Source of the DNA: Pyrenophora tritici-repentis
Taxonomy: Eukaryota > Ascomycota > Dothideomycetes > Pleosporales > Pleosporaceae
Reading direction: 5' to 3'
Assembly: GCF_003171515.1 (NCBI RefSeq)
Contig: NC_089393.1
Location: 2,914,001-2,978,000 of the forward strand
DNA: 64,000 nucleotides
The position numbers and the translations under genes were made by a program. This document shows positions 30,644 through 41,318 of the stretch, piece after piece. The notes below the pieces were generated by a model, which was given only the letters and a program-made list of their open reading frames with translations, had not been told where the DNA came from and searched no databases. Position 1 is the stretch's first letter. The number at the start of each line of letters is the position of its first letter.

Positions 30644-31576
30644 ATGAGCGCGTCATTGGTTCCCGTTCCCGTCGACACCAGACAATCATCCATTTCTCTG
30701 CAACAGACACCAAAGACAACTCCCAAAAAGCGCAGCCCACATCCTGTCGTTTCCCTCTTATCGGGTGCCATCGCTGGTGGTGTTGAGGCGACAACGACTT
30801 ATCCATTCGAATTCGCCAAAACCCGCGCCCAACTCCAAGTGGGCGCTTCCGGTTCAAGAAACCCGTTCACGGTGCTTTCCCAAGTCGCTAAAAGCGAAGG
30901 GGTTGGTGCAATATACACAGGCTGCTCTACTTTGATTGTGGGAACTGCTTTCAAAGCCGGTGTTCGGTTTCTCTCTTTTGACTCTATCCGCAAACGCCTT
31001 GCCGATGAGCGCGGTGTTCTCTCTCCCGCACGAGGCTTGCTGGCCGGCATGTTGGCAGGCGCAGTCGAAAGTGTCGTCGCGGTCACACCAACAGAGCGTG
31101 TCAAGACTGCCCTGATCGACAACGCAAAGAGTGGTGGAGAGCGTTTTCGCGGAGGCTTCCATGCCTCCAGAGTTATTCTCCAGACGCATGGCATCGCTGG
31201 ACTATACCGAGGTCTGATTTCTACAACCGCAAAGCAATCAGCCACATCAGCTGTTCGCATGGGCTCATATAACGTGCTGAAGGAATTCGCGCGACGGAAG
31301 AATCTACCACAGAACAGTGGCGTTACGTTTGGTATGGGTGCCATTGCTGGTATCATTACTGTTTATGCCACACAACCGTTTGACACTATCAAGACGCGCG
31401 CTCAAAGTGCACAAGGAGCCAGTACAATGGAGGCATTTCGAAGTGTGATGAGGAACGCAGGGGTACGTGGGTTTTGGAGTGGCAGTACAATGCGGTTGGG
31501 CAGGCTAGTCTTGAGCGGAGGCATTGTGTTTACCGTGTATGAGAAGGTTTCCGACTTATTAACCCCATCTTCATAA
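30644..31576 (+). CDS. mitochondrial tricarboxylate (citrate) carrier
   Basis: Intronless, 310 residues, the normal size for the family. Three Solcar repeats: LSGAIAGGVEATTTYPFEFAKTRAQLQ (about 38-64), LAGMLAGAVESVVAVTPTERVKTALID (about 132-158) and GAIAGIITVYATQPFDTIKTRAQ (about 231-253). The PFEFAKTR, PTERVKTA and PFDTIKTR signatures match citrate/tricarboxylate carriers of the CTP1/SLC25A1 type in the inner membrane. Such carriers (MttA of Aspergillus terreus, Mtt1 of Ustilago) export cis-aconitate or citrate in itaconate clusters. Here it sits beside a PrpF/Adi1-type enzyme and a regulator, divergent from the latter, so a dedicated pathway carrier is plausible. A housekeeping role cannot be excluded. 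Confidence 0.9.
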   Translation: MSASLVPVPVDTRQSSISLQQTPKTTPKKRSPHPVVSLLSGAIAGGVEATTTYPFEFAKTRAQLQVGASGSRNPFTVLSQVAKSEGVGAIYTGCSTLIVGTAFKAGVRFLSFDSIRKRLADERGVLSPARGLLAGMLAGAVESVVAVTPTERVKTALIDNAKSGGERFRGGFHASRVILQTHGIAGLYRGLISTTAKQSATSAVRMGSYNVLKEFARRKNLPQNSGVTFGMGAIAGIITVYATQPFDTIKTRAQSAQGASTMEAFRSVMRNAGVRGFWSGSTMRLGRLVLSGGIVFTVYEKVSDLLTPSS

Positions 31577-32380
31577 TTTGGGGTTCCAGTACAAATAATG
31601 ATCAATTCCGTTACATGCTTCGTGTTTGGCGTTCACGTGCAGCGTCTCTCAAACTAATTCGCATTGACGACACAAAGAAATCCTATATTGTAACTAGAGG
31701 AGTTGTAATAATACACACAATTTTACTTGTTAATCAACCTGTCCAAAATCCAGTGATCTTCCGTCGTGTGGGTCTATTGGCACCTGCAAAACGTTGCCGG
31801 GCCGCACCTGCCCACAACGATTCATCGTTGCTGCGAGCTTTCCCCTCCTGCAGCCTTTCTCCGTCCTTTGCAGACTTCCTCCACAAACACCGATAGCCCT
31901 ACTACTGTTCCCGCGGCATCATGCATCCATCTCGCGCTGCAGGATAACAAACTCCTTTAGCCGCGGAACGGCAACATTCTAACCATCCCGCGGGAAGTGA
32001 ACACCAGGATGGCGGGATCCTCGTGACGAACACGCCCGCTCGCTTAATCCCAAGAATCCTCCAAGCCAACGACTCTTGGAAATCGCCAAACTACCGAATA
32101 GACGCCGCACGTGGCGTCAAGTCCCCGCTGTCCAAACCGTTAGTTTCTGGGGCCCCCGCATTCTCGGCGTTTCCCCAGCTCTGGTACTGGATGGGAACGA
32201 TGTCGTCCGGAGGAGAAGAACATGAGCTGGTTAGGTTATCGACGTAAATGCCGAGCTGCCGTGTAGTCAAGATGTCTATATATAATGGCACGCGACATCA
32301 CGATGGGAGCAACACACTGTTCCACATCAGTTCATCTCATACACTGCTCTTGAAGCCATCGATACCTCCAAGCGGACAAC
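31577..32380. other. intergenic, carrier 3' end and MFS promoter
   Basis: No gene supported. Contains the MFS TATA-like box. Confidence 0.4.
32277..32285 (+). promoter_or_regulatory. TATA-like box of the MFS gene
   Basis: TATATATAA lies about 96 bp upstream of the ATG at 32381. Confidence 0.45.
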
Positions 32381-34169
32381 ATGGCTGAAAAACATGTCGA
32401 ATCTATTGACGACAAGATGGCCAATGCCGAGTTCAAGGAGGTTCTCCCCGAGAACAATGGTCAGATCACGGCTCTCCAAATTCAAGCACGCTTCGACACT
32501 CTCCGTGATCTCGACGCAGACCAAATGGCTGCTCTGAACAAGAAACTCGTCAAGAAGCTTGACTGGAGATTGATGCCCTGCATCACACTCATGTTTCTCA
32601 TGAAGTAAGACTCCAGTCCTTTCTGAAAACATATCGACAAGACTTACTCACCACCCCCAGCTATCTCGACCGTATCAACGTATCCAACGCGCGCCTCGCT
32701 GGACTCCAAGAAGACCTGAAAATGACCGACACACTCTGGAACGCCGGCATATCAACCTTCTACGTCGGATACCTCGTTGGTCAAGTCCCTGGTAACCTAT
32801 GGCTTGCCAAAGCCGACCCTCGATGGCTTCTTCCGTCTATGATGATGGCGTGGAGTATCGGCACCATATGCATGCCAGCTATGACGAACGGTGCGGGATT
32901 TGCCGTATGTCGTTTCTTCATCGGTCTGTCCGAAGCCCCGTTCTTCCCTGGTATCACGCTTAGTAAGTATTTTCCTTGCCAACCTCCCGGGTAACATGAG
33001 ATACTTGGCATACCAGTGTACAAAAGCCACTGTAGTCGCCAGACACGCCTATCAGGTGCTTACACACTCTGTCAAGTATCTCATGTCACCCAGACGCCAC
33101 CATAACACACAGCCGCATAGACTAACACAAACCAGTGACATCCTCCTGGTACACCAAAGAAGAGAACCCAATGCGAATGGCCATCTGGCACGCCGGTAAT
33201 ACCATGTCCAACATCCTCTCCGGCTTCCTTGCCGCAGCTATCTTAGAGAACATGGGTGGCATCCTGTCGCTGAAATCCTGGCAATGGTTCTTCATTATAG
33301 AGGGGGCAGTATCCATCCTCGTAGCCGCATCAGCATATTTCATACTCCCTTCCTGGCCACACAACACGCGGTGGCTATCACCTGAAGAATCCGAAATGGC
33401 CCAGTACCGGGTCCAAGTCTCCAACGGCGGCCACTACGAAGAAGTAGGCGGAACATGGGACGGACTGAAACAAGCAGCCAAAGACCCGTTCACCTGGTAC
33501 TTTTGTCTCATGCACTTTGCCCTCGTCACAGCACAGAGTTTCAAGGACTTTTTACCATCGGTACGTTTCGCACACCAAACAACCCCTTTTGTCATATATC
33601 ACTAACGAGACGATTTGTAGATTATGAAAACTTTCAACTTCTCAAAACTGACAACGTACCTCATCCAAGCGCCCCCCTACGCCATCGCCTACGCCGTCGC
33701 CTGCGCCCTAGCCTACACCTCGGGCCGAACGCAAGAATCAACCTTCCACATCATCGGCCCCATCATCATGAGCGCCGCGGGTTGCAGCATGTTAATCGGC
33801 ACCTTGAACATCGGCGCCCGCTACTTCGGGCTCATCTTGCTCATCAGCGGGACTTACTCCGGTCTAAACCTGCAGTTGAGCTGGGAGACGACGCTTGTTC
33901 CCGCGCCGCGCAGTAAAAAGGCGGCGCTGATTGCGATAGCGAATTGTATTAGTCAGACGAGTCATTGGTTTAGTCCGTATTTCTTCCCGACGAGCCAGGA
34001 GCCGTTTTATCGGCTGGGGGGCGGGTTGATTCTTTTTGGGTGTGTGGCGTGTGTTGCGTCGGCGTTGTTGGTTAGGGCGAGGGCAAAGGGGTTGAATAGG
34101 GAGTTGGATGAGGCGGAGGGGTGGGAGGAGGGGTGCGGGGTGGAGAAGGGGTGGAGGTTTGCTTATTAG
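32381..34169 (+). CDS. MFS transporter, anion:cation symporter (Dal5-like) type
   Basis: Four exons: 32381-32604, 32661-32962, 33136-33560 and 33621-34169; the product is 499 residues. After a soluble N-terminus of about 65 residues come WRLMPCITLMFLMN|YLDRINVSNARLAGL, QVPGNLWL, WSIGTICMPAM, RFFIGLSEAPFFPG, SWYTKEENPMRMAIWHAGN and LPS|IMKTFNFSKLTTYLIQAPPY. These are typical of fungal ACS-family permeases for organic anions (allantoate, nicotinate, carboxylates). About 12 membrane helices are expected. Intron 2 is 173 bp because it contains a 103-bp MITE; the other introns are 56 and 60 bp. In the context of the PrpF-type enzyme and tricarboxylate carrier it may import or export a carboxylate at the plasma membrane. 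It is not the DHA-type exporter (Itp1/MfsA) of itaconate clusters. Confidence 0.9.
32989..33091. mobile_element. 103-bp MITE inside intron 2 of the MFS gene
   Basis: The ends GGGTAACATGAGATACTTG and CAAGTATCTCATGTCACCC are inverted repeats. The core GTAGTCGCCAGACACGCCTA then TCAGGTGCTT matches the element at 30320-30475. Without it the intron would be about 70 bp. Confidence 0.85.
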
Positions 34170-34226
34170 ATGTGTAATATTGTTGTTTGCCTTTTGTGGT
34201 AGTTTTAAGAGACATGATAGTATTCT

Positions 34227-36081
34227 TCAGAGCTCCATCATATCCTGTTCGTCGTACTCTAGCTCGTCTCGATCATCTTCCACTCTCGTCAAGTTGACTC
34301 TGAAAGCAGACAACTCCAACGCCCCGAACGATCCATCTTCCCGTTCATTCCAGAAGACCGCTTCATTGAACGGTATACCCGCATAACTCGTCGTTTCGTA
34401 ATTCTCCATGCAAAAGTCATCCCAAACAGCTCCCACACCCACATCGCGCTCCTCAACAATCATAGCGCGCCACTCCTCTCCTTCCGATTTCTCCTCGTTG
34501 CGGTACTGAAGAGTGGGACTCATATGAAAAAAGAAATGTGGCGGCATCGTGGCTTTGACAAGAGGAGCCTCGTACATATCTGTTCCATTCGATACCCAGC
34601 TTGCGATTACTAAACCGCGACTGTCCGCTTTGAGCGTAACTGTAGAATTGAGCTTAGAATCTCTAGCGCGATATGTCCCAGCGTAACGCTCGTTCAGCTG
34701 GCGGATGGCAAGTTTCTCAGCAGCCTGTACCATGGTAACGGTAACGACGTCCCGAATCGTGGAAAAGATTCCACTGGGACCAGCAACAAGAATAGTGATG
34801 CCCAAGTCGTATTCTGGCACTGTCATGATAACAGATGTGTAACCTGGCAGTCCGCCGCCTTTAGTAATAAAGCGTACCGTGCGTTTCGAGTCTTTAAGTA
34901 TACGATCCGTTTGGAAGATCTCCCACGGCATACCGTAAAACGAGTTCAACCCCCGAGAAGGTGAGACGGGATGTATCCAATTTACAGCAGGCGTAAGAGC
35001 GTTGAAATGCGTCAAAACATAGCGAAGATACTTGGACAGGTCCTGCGAGGAGCTATAGATTCCACCCGTGGGGTTTTGAACGCCTTCATCGACATCCCAG
35101 AATTGGTCGCCGGATGGAATGACGCCGACGGAGTCGGGTGGTAGTGAGAAGGTGCTGGTGGACATGTTCAGGGGTTTGAAGATGGCTTCGTCAATGTAGG
35201 ATTCATAGGTTTGGTTCCTCACACGCGATATGACGAGGCCGAGGATTTCATAGGCGATGTTGGAGTAGGTGGACGCTTGGTTAGGTGCGAATAGTGGGCG
35301 AAATTGCTTGAGTCTTCTGAATAAATCTACGTAGAGCTTTGTCAGTAAAAAGCCTTTTTTGGCATTGAAGAGCGCACCTTTGGCTGTACAAGGCGTTTCG
35401 TAATTCGGCGAGTACTCATCGCATGCTGGCAGGCCTTCTCTGGATACATCAGGCGGCAGACCCACCTCGGTGGGATCGAAATCATCATTGATGATGTCGC
35501 TCTGCGCCCCTAGGAAATAAATCAGCTTGCGTACCTTGGTCCGTTTGACATGCTTGGAAGATATTCTGATCATCATCATAGGGCAGCTTACACTCGCGTG
35601 GGATGCCGCTCAGTTGACTAGTCAGGCTACGCAGTGTGATATCTTTCCACGGTATACCGCCATTTGACTTATCTCCCAACTCTTTCAGATACGTATTGAC
35701 CGTATCGTCTAAGCTCAAATTACCAGCCTCGTGTTGATACAACATGCCGAGAACAGTAAACGTCTTCGTTATGCTAGCGATACGGTAGAGTGCATCACCA
35801 TTGACCAGCGGAATATCGGGCCTCGAAGCATTGCGCTTGCGGGCTGTATGGTGCAGCGACCACAGAATTTCTTTCGAAGAGGTAATTTCTACAGAGAAAG
35901 AAGTTGGGGCATACTCTGGTGCTGCGATGGCTACTGTAAGCGCTGTGTCCATCGACTCGAACGCCTCTTGGAGGAGAGGATCGTAGGCATCGTATGTAGG
36001 TGGAGGATGCGCGACATTGGGCTCGAAGCACTTTGCGCTGGCGAAAGCAGCGAATAACGGGGTCAAAAAGTGTATCAACAT
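34227..36081 (-). CDS. secreted beta-lactamase-like serine hydrolase (PF00144)
   Basis: Exons 36081-35592 and 35509-34227 are joined by an 81-bp intron; the product is 590 residues. The ATG at 36081 gives a good signal peptide (MLIHFLTPLFAAFASAKC); an upstream in-frame ATG at 36159 would bury it. Catalytic motifs: SITK in YRIASITKTFTVLGMLY (about 121), YSN in STYSNIAYEILGLVIS (about 250) and GGGLPGYTS for the third box. The family includes class C beta-lactamases, esterases and peptidases acting on lactam, ester or amide bonds; the substrate cannot be told. The C-terminal 170 residues form an extra domain common in fungal members. Several N-glycosylation sites fit secretion. It lies tail-to-tail with the MFS gene. 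Confidence 0.85.
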
Positions 36082-36855
36082 GGTGTTGAGTGGGGTGTTT
36101 ACATGATATACCAAGATAGCAATGCAGGAGCGCCTCGTTGTACAGCATCCCCGCATCACAGGAGCTTGGACCGTGTGGCTTGACAGATCGGCGATGCACC
36201 TGCAACTCCCTCTGTATTTCTATGTAATGTACCCGTCTTCTTATCTCTTTCGAGGCCTCTGGATATGCGTACCTCTTTCCTCGGAACCGCGCAGATTAAG
36301 CTGTTGATGGCTGTCGGAACATGGCGACACTTCCGCCCCTACCTTGACCACTTGACGCGTCAATGCGGTGTCACGCCATCACGTGCGATAATAAGGATGC
36401 AGATGCTAGAAGACACCCTGTAAGAGCATCGCTTTTGCATTCTTAGTTATCTTTCAGACAATTCGATATTCCGCACAATATTCTTTTAGCCTAGACAAGC
36501 TTCATGCTAAATACGTGCTTGCATTAATGTAAGAGTACGTCGCAAATATTTCGCCTAGCTAGGCCATGATGCGATTCCTCTCGCGATCGACCGTCCCATG
36601 GTTGGCATATCAGTACCATATTCCGCTCTCAAATTGGTAGGCGAAAAATCTAGTCATTAAATAGAGAACGAACCATGGTTCATACCACAATGTGCCCACT
36701 CTTAAGTGGAACTACCTTTTCACAATTATATAAAACCCCGACGATGTTTCCTTTCAACAGCAGCAAATATCTCACCAACATCCTTCACAAACTCATCACA
36801 CCTTACGAACGCATCGAGAAACCATTTCCACCACTCTACAACGCTACCAGTCAAA
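36082..36855. other. intergenic
   Basis: No coding signal. It is the upstream region of two divergent genes. Confidence 0.4.
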
Positions 36856-37249
36856 ATGTCTTACATACCACTTCTTCACCCATGCGACCGTATGGATCGA
36901 CAAACGGCCCGCATCATCGAACTCGAGGACAAGATTGCCGTTTACGAGAGTCGAGACAATGACCAAGACGGCAGGATACGCAACTGCATGATTGTCATGA
37001 TTGGTGGCCTCTTCTTCTTTTTCGGCATATCCAAAATGTTTTCTCTGGATGGTACACAAGGCTTGCTATGCGCAGGAATCTTTCTAATTGTAAGAAGCTC
37101 TTTACGGTACGTAAGTGGGACATGGCTGACTAAGTAAATAGTGCGGCGGCATACTTTGTCTGGAGTTCTGTCTTCACCGAGTACGAAACGTCGCCATTAA
37201 GGAACCCACAGAAGTAAATATATACGACAGCATTTACTATCTCGACTGA
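36856..37249 (+). CDS. small two-helix membrane protein, unknown function
   Basis: Exons 36856-37089 and 37142-37249 are joined by a 52-bp intron (donor GTAAGA, branch GCTGAC, acceptor AATAG). The product is 113 residues starting MSYIPLLHPCDRMDRQTARI. An acidic coiled stretch is followed by two hydrophobic segments: NCMIVMIGGLFFFFGISKMF (about 47-66) and GLLCAGIFLICGGILCLEFC (about 74-93). A short polar tail ends ...SIYYLD. An alternative donor at 37107 gives a 35-bp intron and a different tail; the 52-bp choice has the more usual intron size. No family is recognised. An upstream ATG in the same frame (36706) would add 50 residues of poor quality. Confidence 0.55.
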
Positions 37250-37668
37250 GAGACACAGGGGTGGTGGATGGAGAGGGAGATGTGGTAGTTGAAGCAAGCA
37301 ACGCATGCTTGGGAGCCGAATATGGGTCGTTTTGGTGGTATTTCATTTCAATCCATAGAGACGTTTGAATCTGCAATTTGTCATCTCCATGCAAAGTGAT
37401 AAAGTCCCTCGTAAAGGTCCAAGTGATGCAGCTCGAAGCAGGTATTGTCAATAGTTCCAAGCGTCAGACTGACATGCCACCCTGTAGGTAGTGGCGCAGT
37501 CCAACGGCGCCAGGACTAAAAGAGATGTAGAAGCAGTCGCTAATGCGCCAAGACTGCAGGCGTGATGACGTACCCCGCGTCGTCGCATCCGCGTCTACCA
37601 CCATCCTCCTCGCCAACTATGGAGTTGTTACGAGTTTTTGGTTCTGGCATGCTTCATCCCACACAGCC
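37250..37668. other. intergenic
   Basis: No supported gene; the first part reads as 3' UTR of the membrane protein gene. Confidence 0.4.
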
Positions 37669-39820
37669 ATGTCAACGACGAAACCTCTCACGCCCGCGCA
37701 AACGCACGCCCTGTTCGACATCCTGATCCACCACCAGGTCTACTCTGAAATCGAAGCCTTCAAATACCCCTCTACCATCGACCAGTATGGCTACCCGTTC
37801 CGGAAAGCTGATGGCGTGCAATCGACAAGCCCGTTGTTGCAGAACATGCTCAACAAGTTCGCGCTGTGTAATCCTGCCATACGGAACTTTGGCGAAAGCT
37901 GGTGGGCCGACAAGATCCAGACGCTGGTTCAGAGAATGGCAGAGGCGGAACTGAGTGAGAGTTATGACAAGGGCGCAATTGGCAGTCGGAAGGCGCTTGC
38001 GACAGCCGCGAGCAGCATTGCCGAATATGTTGCTAGAGGCATGCTAGGCGGCTATGCGGCCAAGCAGCAGACCCAAGGCAAAAACGAGTACGATACGAAC
38101 AACCCAGAAGACGTTATACGCGGTTTTGAAGATTTGGTGCGTGACGCGATATACGGCGATGCTCTGGATGATTTGTATGAAAAGGTCAAGGCCACACCGA
38201 GGCTGGAAGACCATACGAGTTGCCTCCAAGCAGCTCATGAATATATGTTGTTGAAGTAGGTATTTCCACGTCTGTGTAGGCATTGCTAACAAGCGCAGTG
38301 CTGCATCCTTCCTCCACCACATCTTCATCATGTCACCCGACGGCCAGTACCTCGTTCGACTCATCGAGAACCTGCATCGCCTCATCCCATATACTGTCGT
38401 CAAGCAGACGTTGCGCGTCGGGAACGCAGCTACCATGATCAACGGCATGGTCAGACTGGTACTCGCAAAGCTATCTGTAACGGCCATGACCAACTGGATA
38501 GGTCTCACCAACAATACCAACGACGGCATGAACCTTTTACAACAGATCATATCTACGGTATTGGCATGGGATACATCCGAGTTCCAGAAGCGCGCATCAA
38601 AGCTCGAGTCTTCGCGCGATGCACCGGATAAGAAGGTCTTCAAGGCTCTCAAGACTTTCGTTTACGCTTCAAGAGACAGGCACGAGGCGGCCAGGAGCCA
38701 ATCCATGTCTGAATCCAAATCCATCGTAGCCGTCGTTCTAGAGACGTCCGATCCGCCCTTCAAAATTGATGCAGAGACTCTCAACGAACACCAACATAAT
38801 GTAGCCATGGAATATCTCAGCACATACCTCTCAATCCGTGACCGGGAAGAACTTACAAAGGTCCTTTGCAAATCCAATCCCGATGTCTTGACTTCCACGG
38901 TTCGAGATGCAGTCGCAGGCATGGATCCCGTCATCCGGGCGATACACAATGCGGTTGATCTATCGGGAACTGTCACGGACGCAGAAGCCTTCATCACAGA
39001 TCTGATCAAAACTGCCAAGCCGAGGAAGAAGGGCAGCAAGAGTCGGGAGAATTCAAAGTCACGCGCTCCCTCACCGGACCCTGCCAGTATACTTGACCAG
39101 GAACCCAGCGACGCCCCCACCGTAGAAGACTTTGTACAGCTACTCAGAAAGCATGCGCCGTCGATGCACAAGTTCCTGCATCAAGTCACCAAGAACGCAC
39201 CAGATCTCGCCAAAGACTACCTCGTATATGCCAAGCGCATCTTCTCCGAGTTCCGCGTCGACGCCCGTGCCAAAGAAGCGGAAGAAAGAGGCGAAGGAGG
39301 AGCAGGCAACATGACAGCACCGCTCCATTCCCTCTTCTCAACACTCAGCAAAGAAAAGCAAGAAGAACTCAAAACACTCCTCGACAAGCACGAGAAGCAC
39401 CTATCCACACTCAAATCAACATCACACACGCGTCTAGAATCCATCATGAGGCCCTCCTCATCTTCACAAACTGCCAGAGGAACGACACACGGCCCTGGCA
39501 TGTACCTCAGCCGGTGGAACGCCCTTCTCGATAGCACGCTCATCTCCCCCGCCACCATCCACGGCCCCATCCGCAAGGGCTGGGAAGTCAAAGGCGAGCT
39601 TGATGGCAAGGGTCTCAAGACAAGCTCTTCCTTACTCGATAGAGCCACTAAGCGCGATAGAGTCAGCGCGATGATGGCAGAGGGCACGGGAGACAGAGTC
39701 GATCGCAAAGAACGCAAGCGAGACGGGCTGGAAGAGGAAAGCATGGAAGTGGTATGGGAAGGCATGAGAGATGGTTGGGTGGGGGTATGTCGGGGTCTTG
39801 AAATCATGGGTCCGGATTAG
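37669..39820 (+). CDS. PXB/DUF3818-domain protein (YPR097W-like, without PX)
   Basis: Exons 37669-38255 and 38299-39820 are joined by a 43-bp intron; the product is 702 residues. The N-terminal PX-associated region has LTPAQTHALFDILIHHQVYS, YGYPFRK and LCNPAIRNFGESWWADKIQ (about 7-110). The intron joins LL|NAASFLHHIFIMSPDG, the start of the DUF3818-like part, with LIPYTVVKQTLRVGNAATMI and LAWDTSEFQKRASKLE. The middle is low-complexity and charged, followed by a helical C-terminal block. Yeast YPR097W has PXB, PX and DUF3818 and binds phosphoinositides and mitochondria-associated membranes; no PX domain is visible here, so lipid binding cannot be assumed. An upstream in-frame ATG at 37543 is less likely. 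Confidence 0.75.
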
Positions 39821-41318
39821 CATTTGTTCAAGCGTATAGTAACTAGCATGCGCCGTTGGACGGATTGTATGTATGTAGAGGAGACGTTTATCCTACACCG
39901 ATCGATCGATATCGTTCGTATAAATATATTGGGCCGAGCCACATTGTGGCGTTTTTCGCAGTGGCTTAGCTGTATTTACGCATGTACACGAACGGGAAAA
40001 CCAGATTTGTTTATCGGGCCTATTATGCCGTTTCTAGATTTACTTAGATAGTCAGCCACCTGTGCCGCCTGTGTGTTTTCCTTACCCGCACACACCACAG
40101 GCGAAATCTCCGAGACTCCCCGTCGCCGAGGGTAGCGGACGTGGGTATACGTAGGTACACTTTGTATGTGGTGCCGTCATTTCTCCTACTAATATATATA
40201 TATACATGCGATTGTTTGGCTACGTTAAGTATACCACGCCACCGCTTTCGTCTCCGTTTTACTTGCTTTTATAGTAAGTAGGTAGTTACTCACATGCATC
40301 ACATCACATCAAATCACATCATTTCACATTACCTACCTACCCGCCTATTCCAAAGTCGACCGTCGACCGTCAAACGTACAGTACACACCCAAGTAAGCGG
40401 AACCGGAACCGGAACTGGAACCACAATACTCCCGAACTTCCAGCACCACGCACCTACACCACGGAACAAGCTCGCTGACCCTGGCATCAATCTCCCCTTG
40501 GCATATTTACCTTGGTGGGGGGGAAAAGCTTCTTTTACCCCCCTTAGTCTCCTGTAAAGTAAGGACCTCGTGATTTGGTGGTTTTCCAAGGGGGTGAGAC
40601 AATGTTCGTTATGCGACTTACTTTACGTGCGTAAGTACCGTATGTAGATGCTGTTTTGAAGCCTTCAGGGGGGGGGGTTTAGTCCGTGGCGGAGGCGGAG
40701 ACGGAGACACGGATGTAGGGACGGAGTGTGGTTCGGATGATGAGTTGGGCCGGTGATCGAGGGGATGGATGGATGGGAATGGGTGAGAGCTGGTGAGTGG
40801 GGGTATGGGGTTGGTGTTTGACATTGCGGTGTGACGATATCAGAAAGAGGTGTGTAGTAGTGGTATGTATATACGCAAACCATACCTTGTTGAGTGTGAG
40901 TTATTTTCTTTTTTTATTATTATTTCAGGCGTGGTGTAGATGCGTGTGTGCAATGCGTGTGTGTGCAATGGTTTAGTAATACATGTATGCTAGAAAACAA
41001 ACCGCACGCGCGCGTGACAATAAGAAAAGGAGAAAAATGGCTATGATGTCGTGGTATCTTGAGTATGCAAAAGAAAAAGAAAAAGGAGAAGAAAAAGAAA
41101 CGGGAACAGATAGGGAAAAGGAAGGGAATGTCATCTTCCATGTAACCTTGCGAACGCAACACCCACCACCCGGCAACCAACCAACGGAAAAGCCGACCCA
41201 AACCCCTTCTTTCATCAACCAAACCAACCCAACAAAAGAAACAATACGCCTGTTGTGTATATCCAAAATGCCTCCCTGCAGCACACACGCTTCCAAGTTG
41301 CAAGCCCCTCATCGTCTA
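39821..41318. other. intergenic between convergent genes
   Basis: No gene supported. It holds simple-sequence stretches: TA repeats near 40192-40204, repeated CATCACAT near 40295, and homopolymer runs of G (40670) and T/A. Confidence 0.4.

Noticed and set aside
26135..34169. Complete itaconate cluster
   Set aside because: No cis- or trans-aconitate decarboxylase gene is seen, and the MFS protein is of the Dal5-like anion type rather than the known itaconate exporter type.
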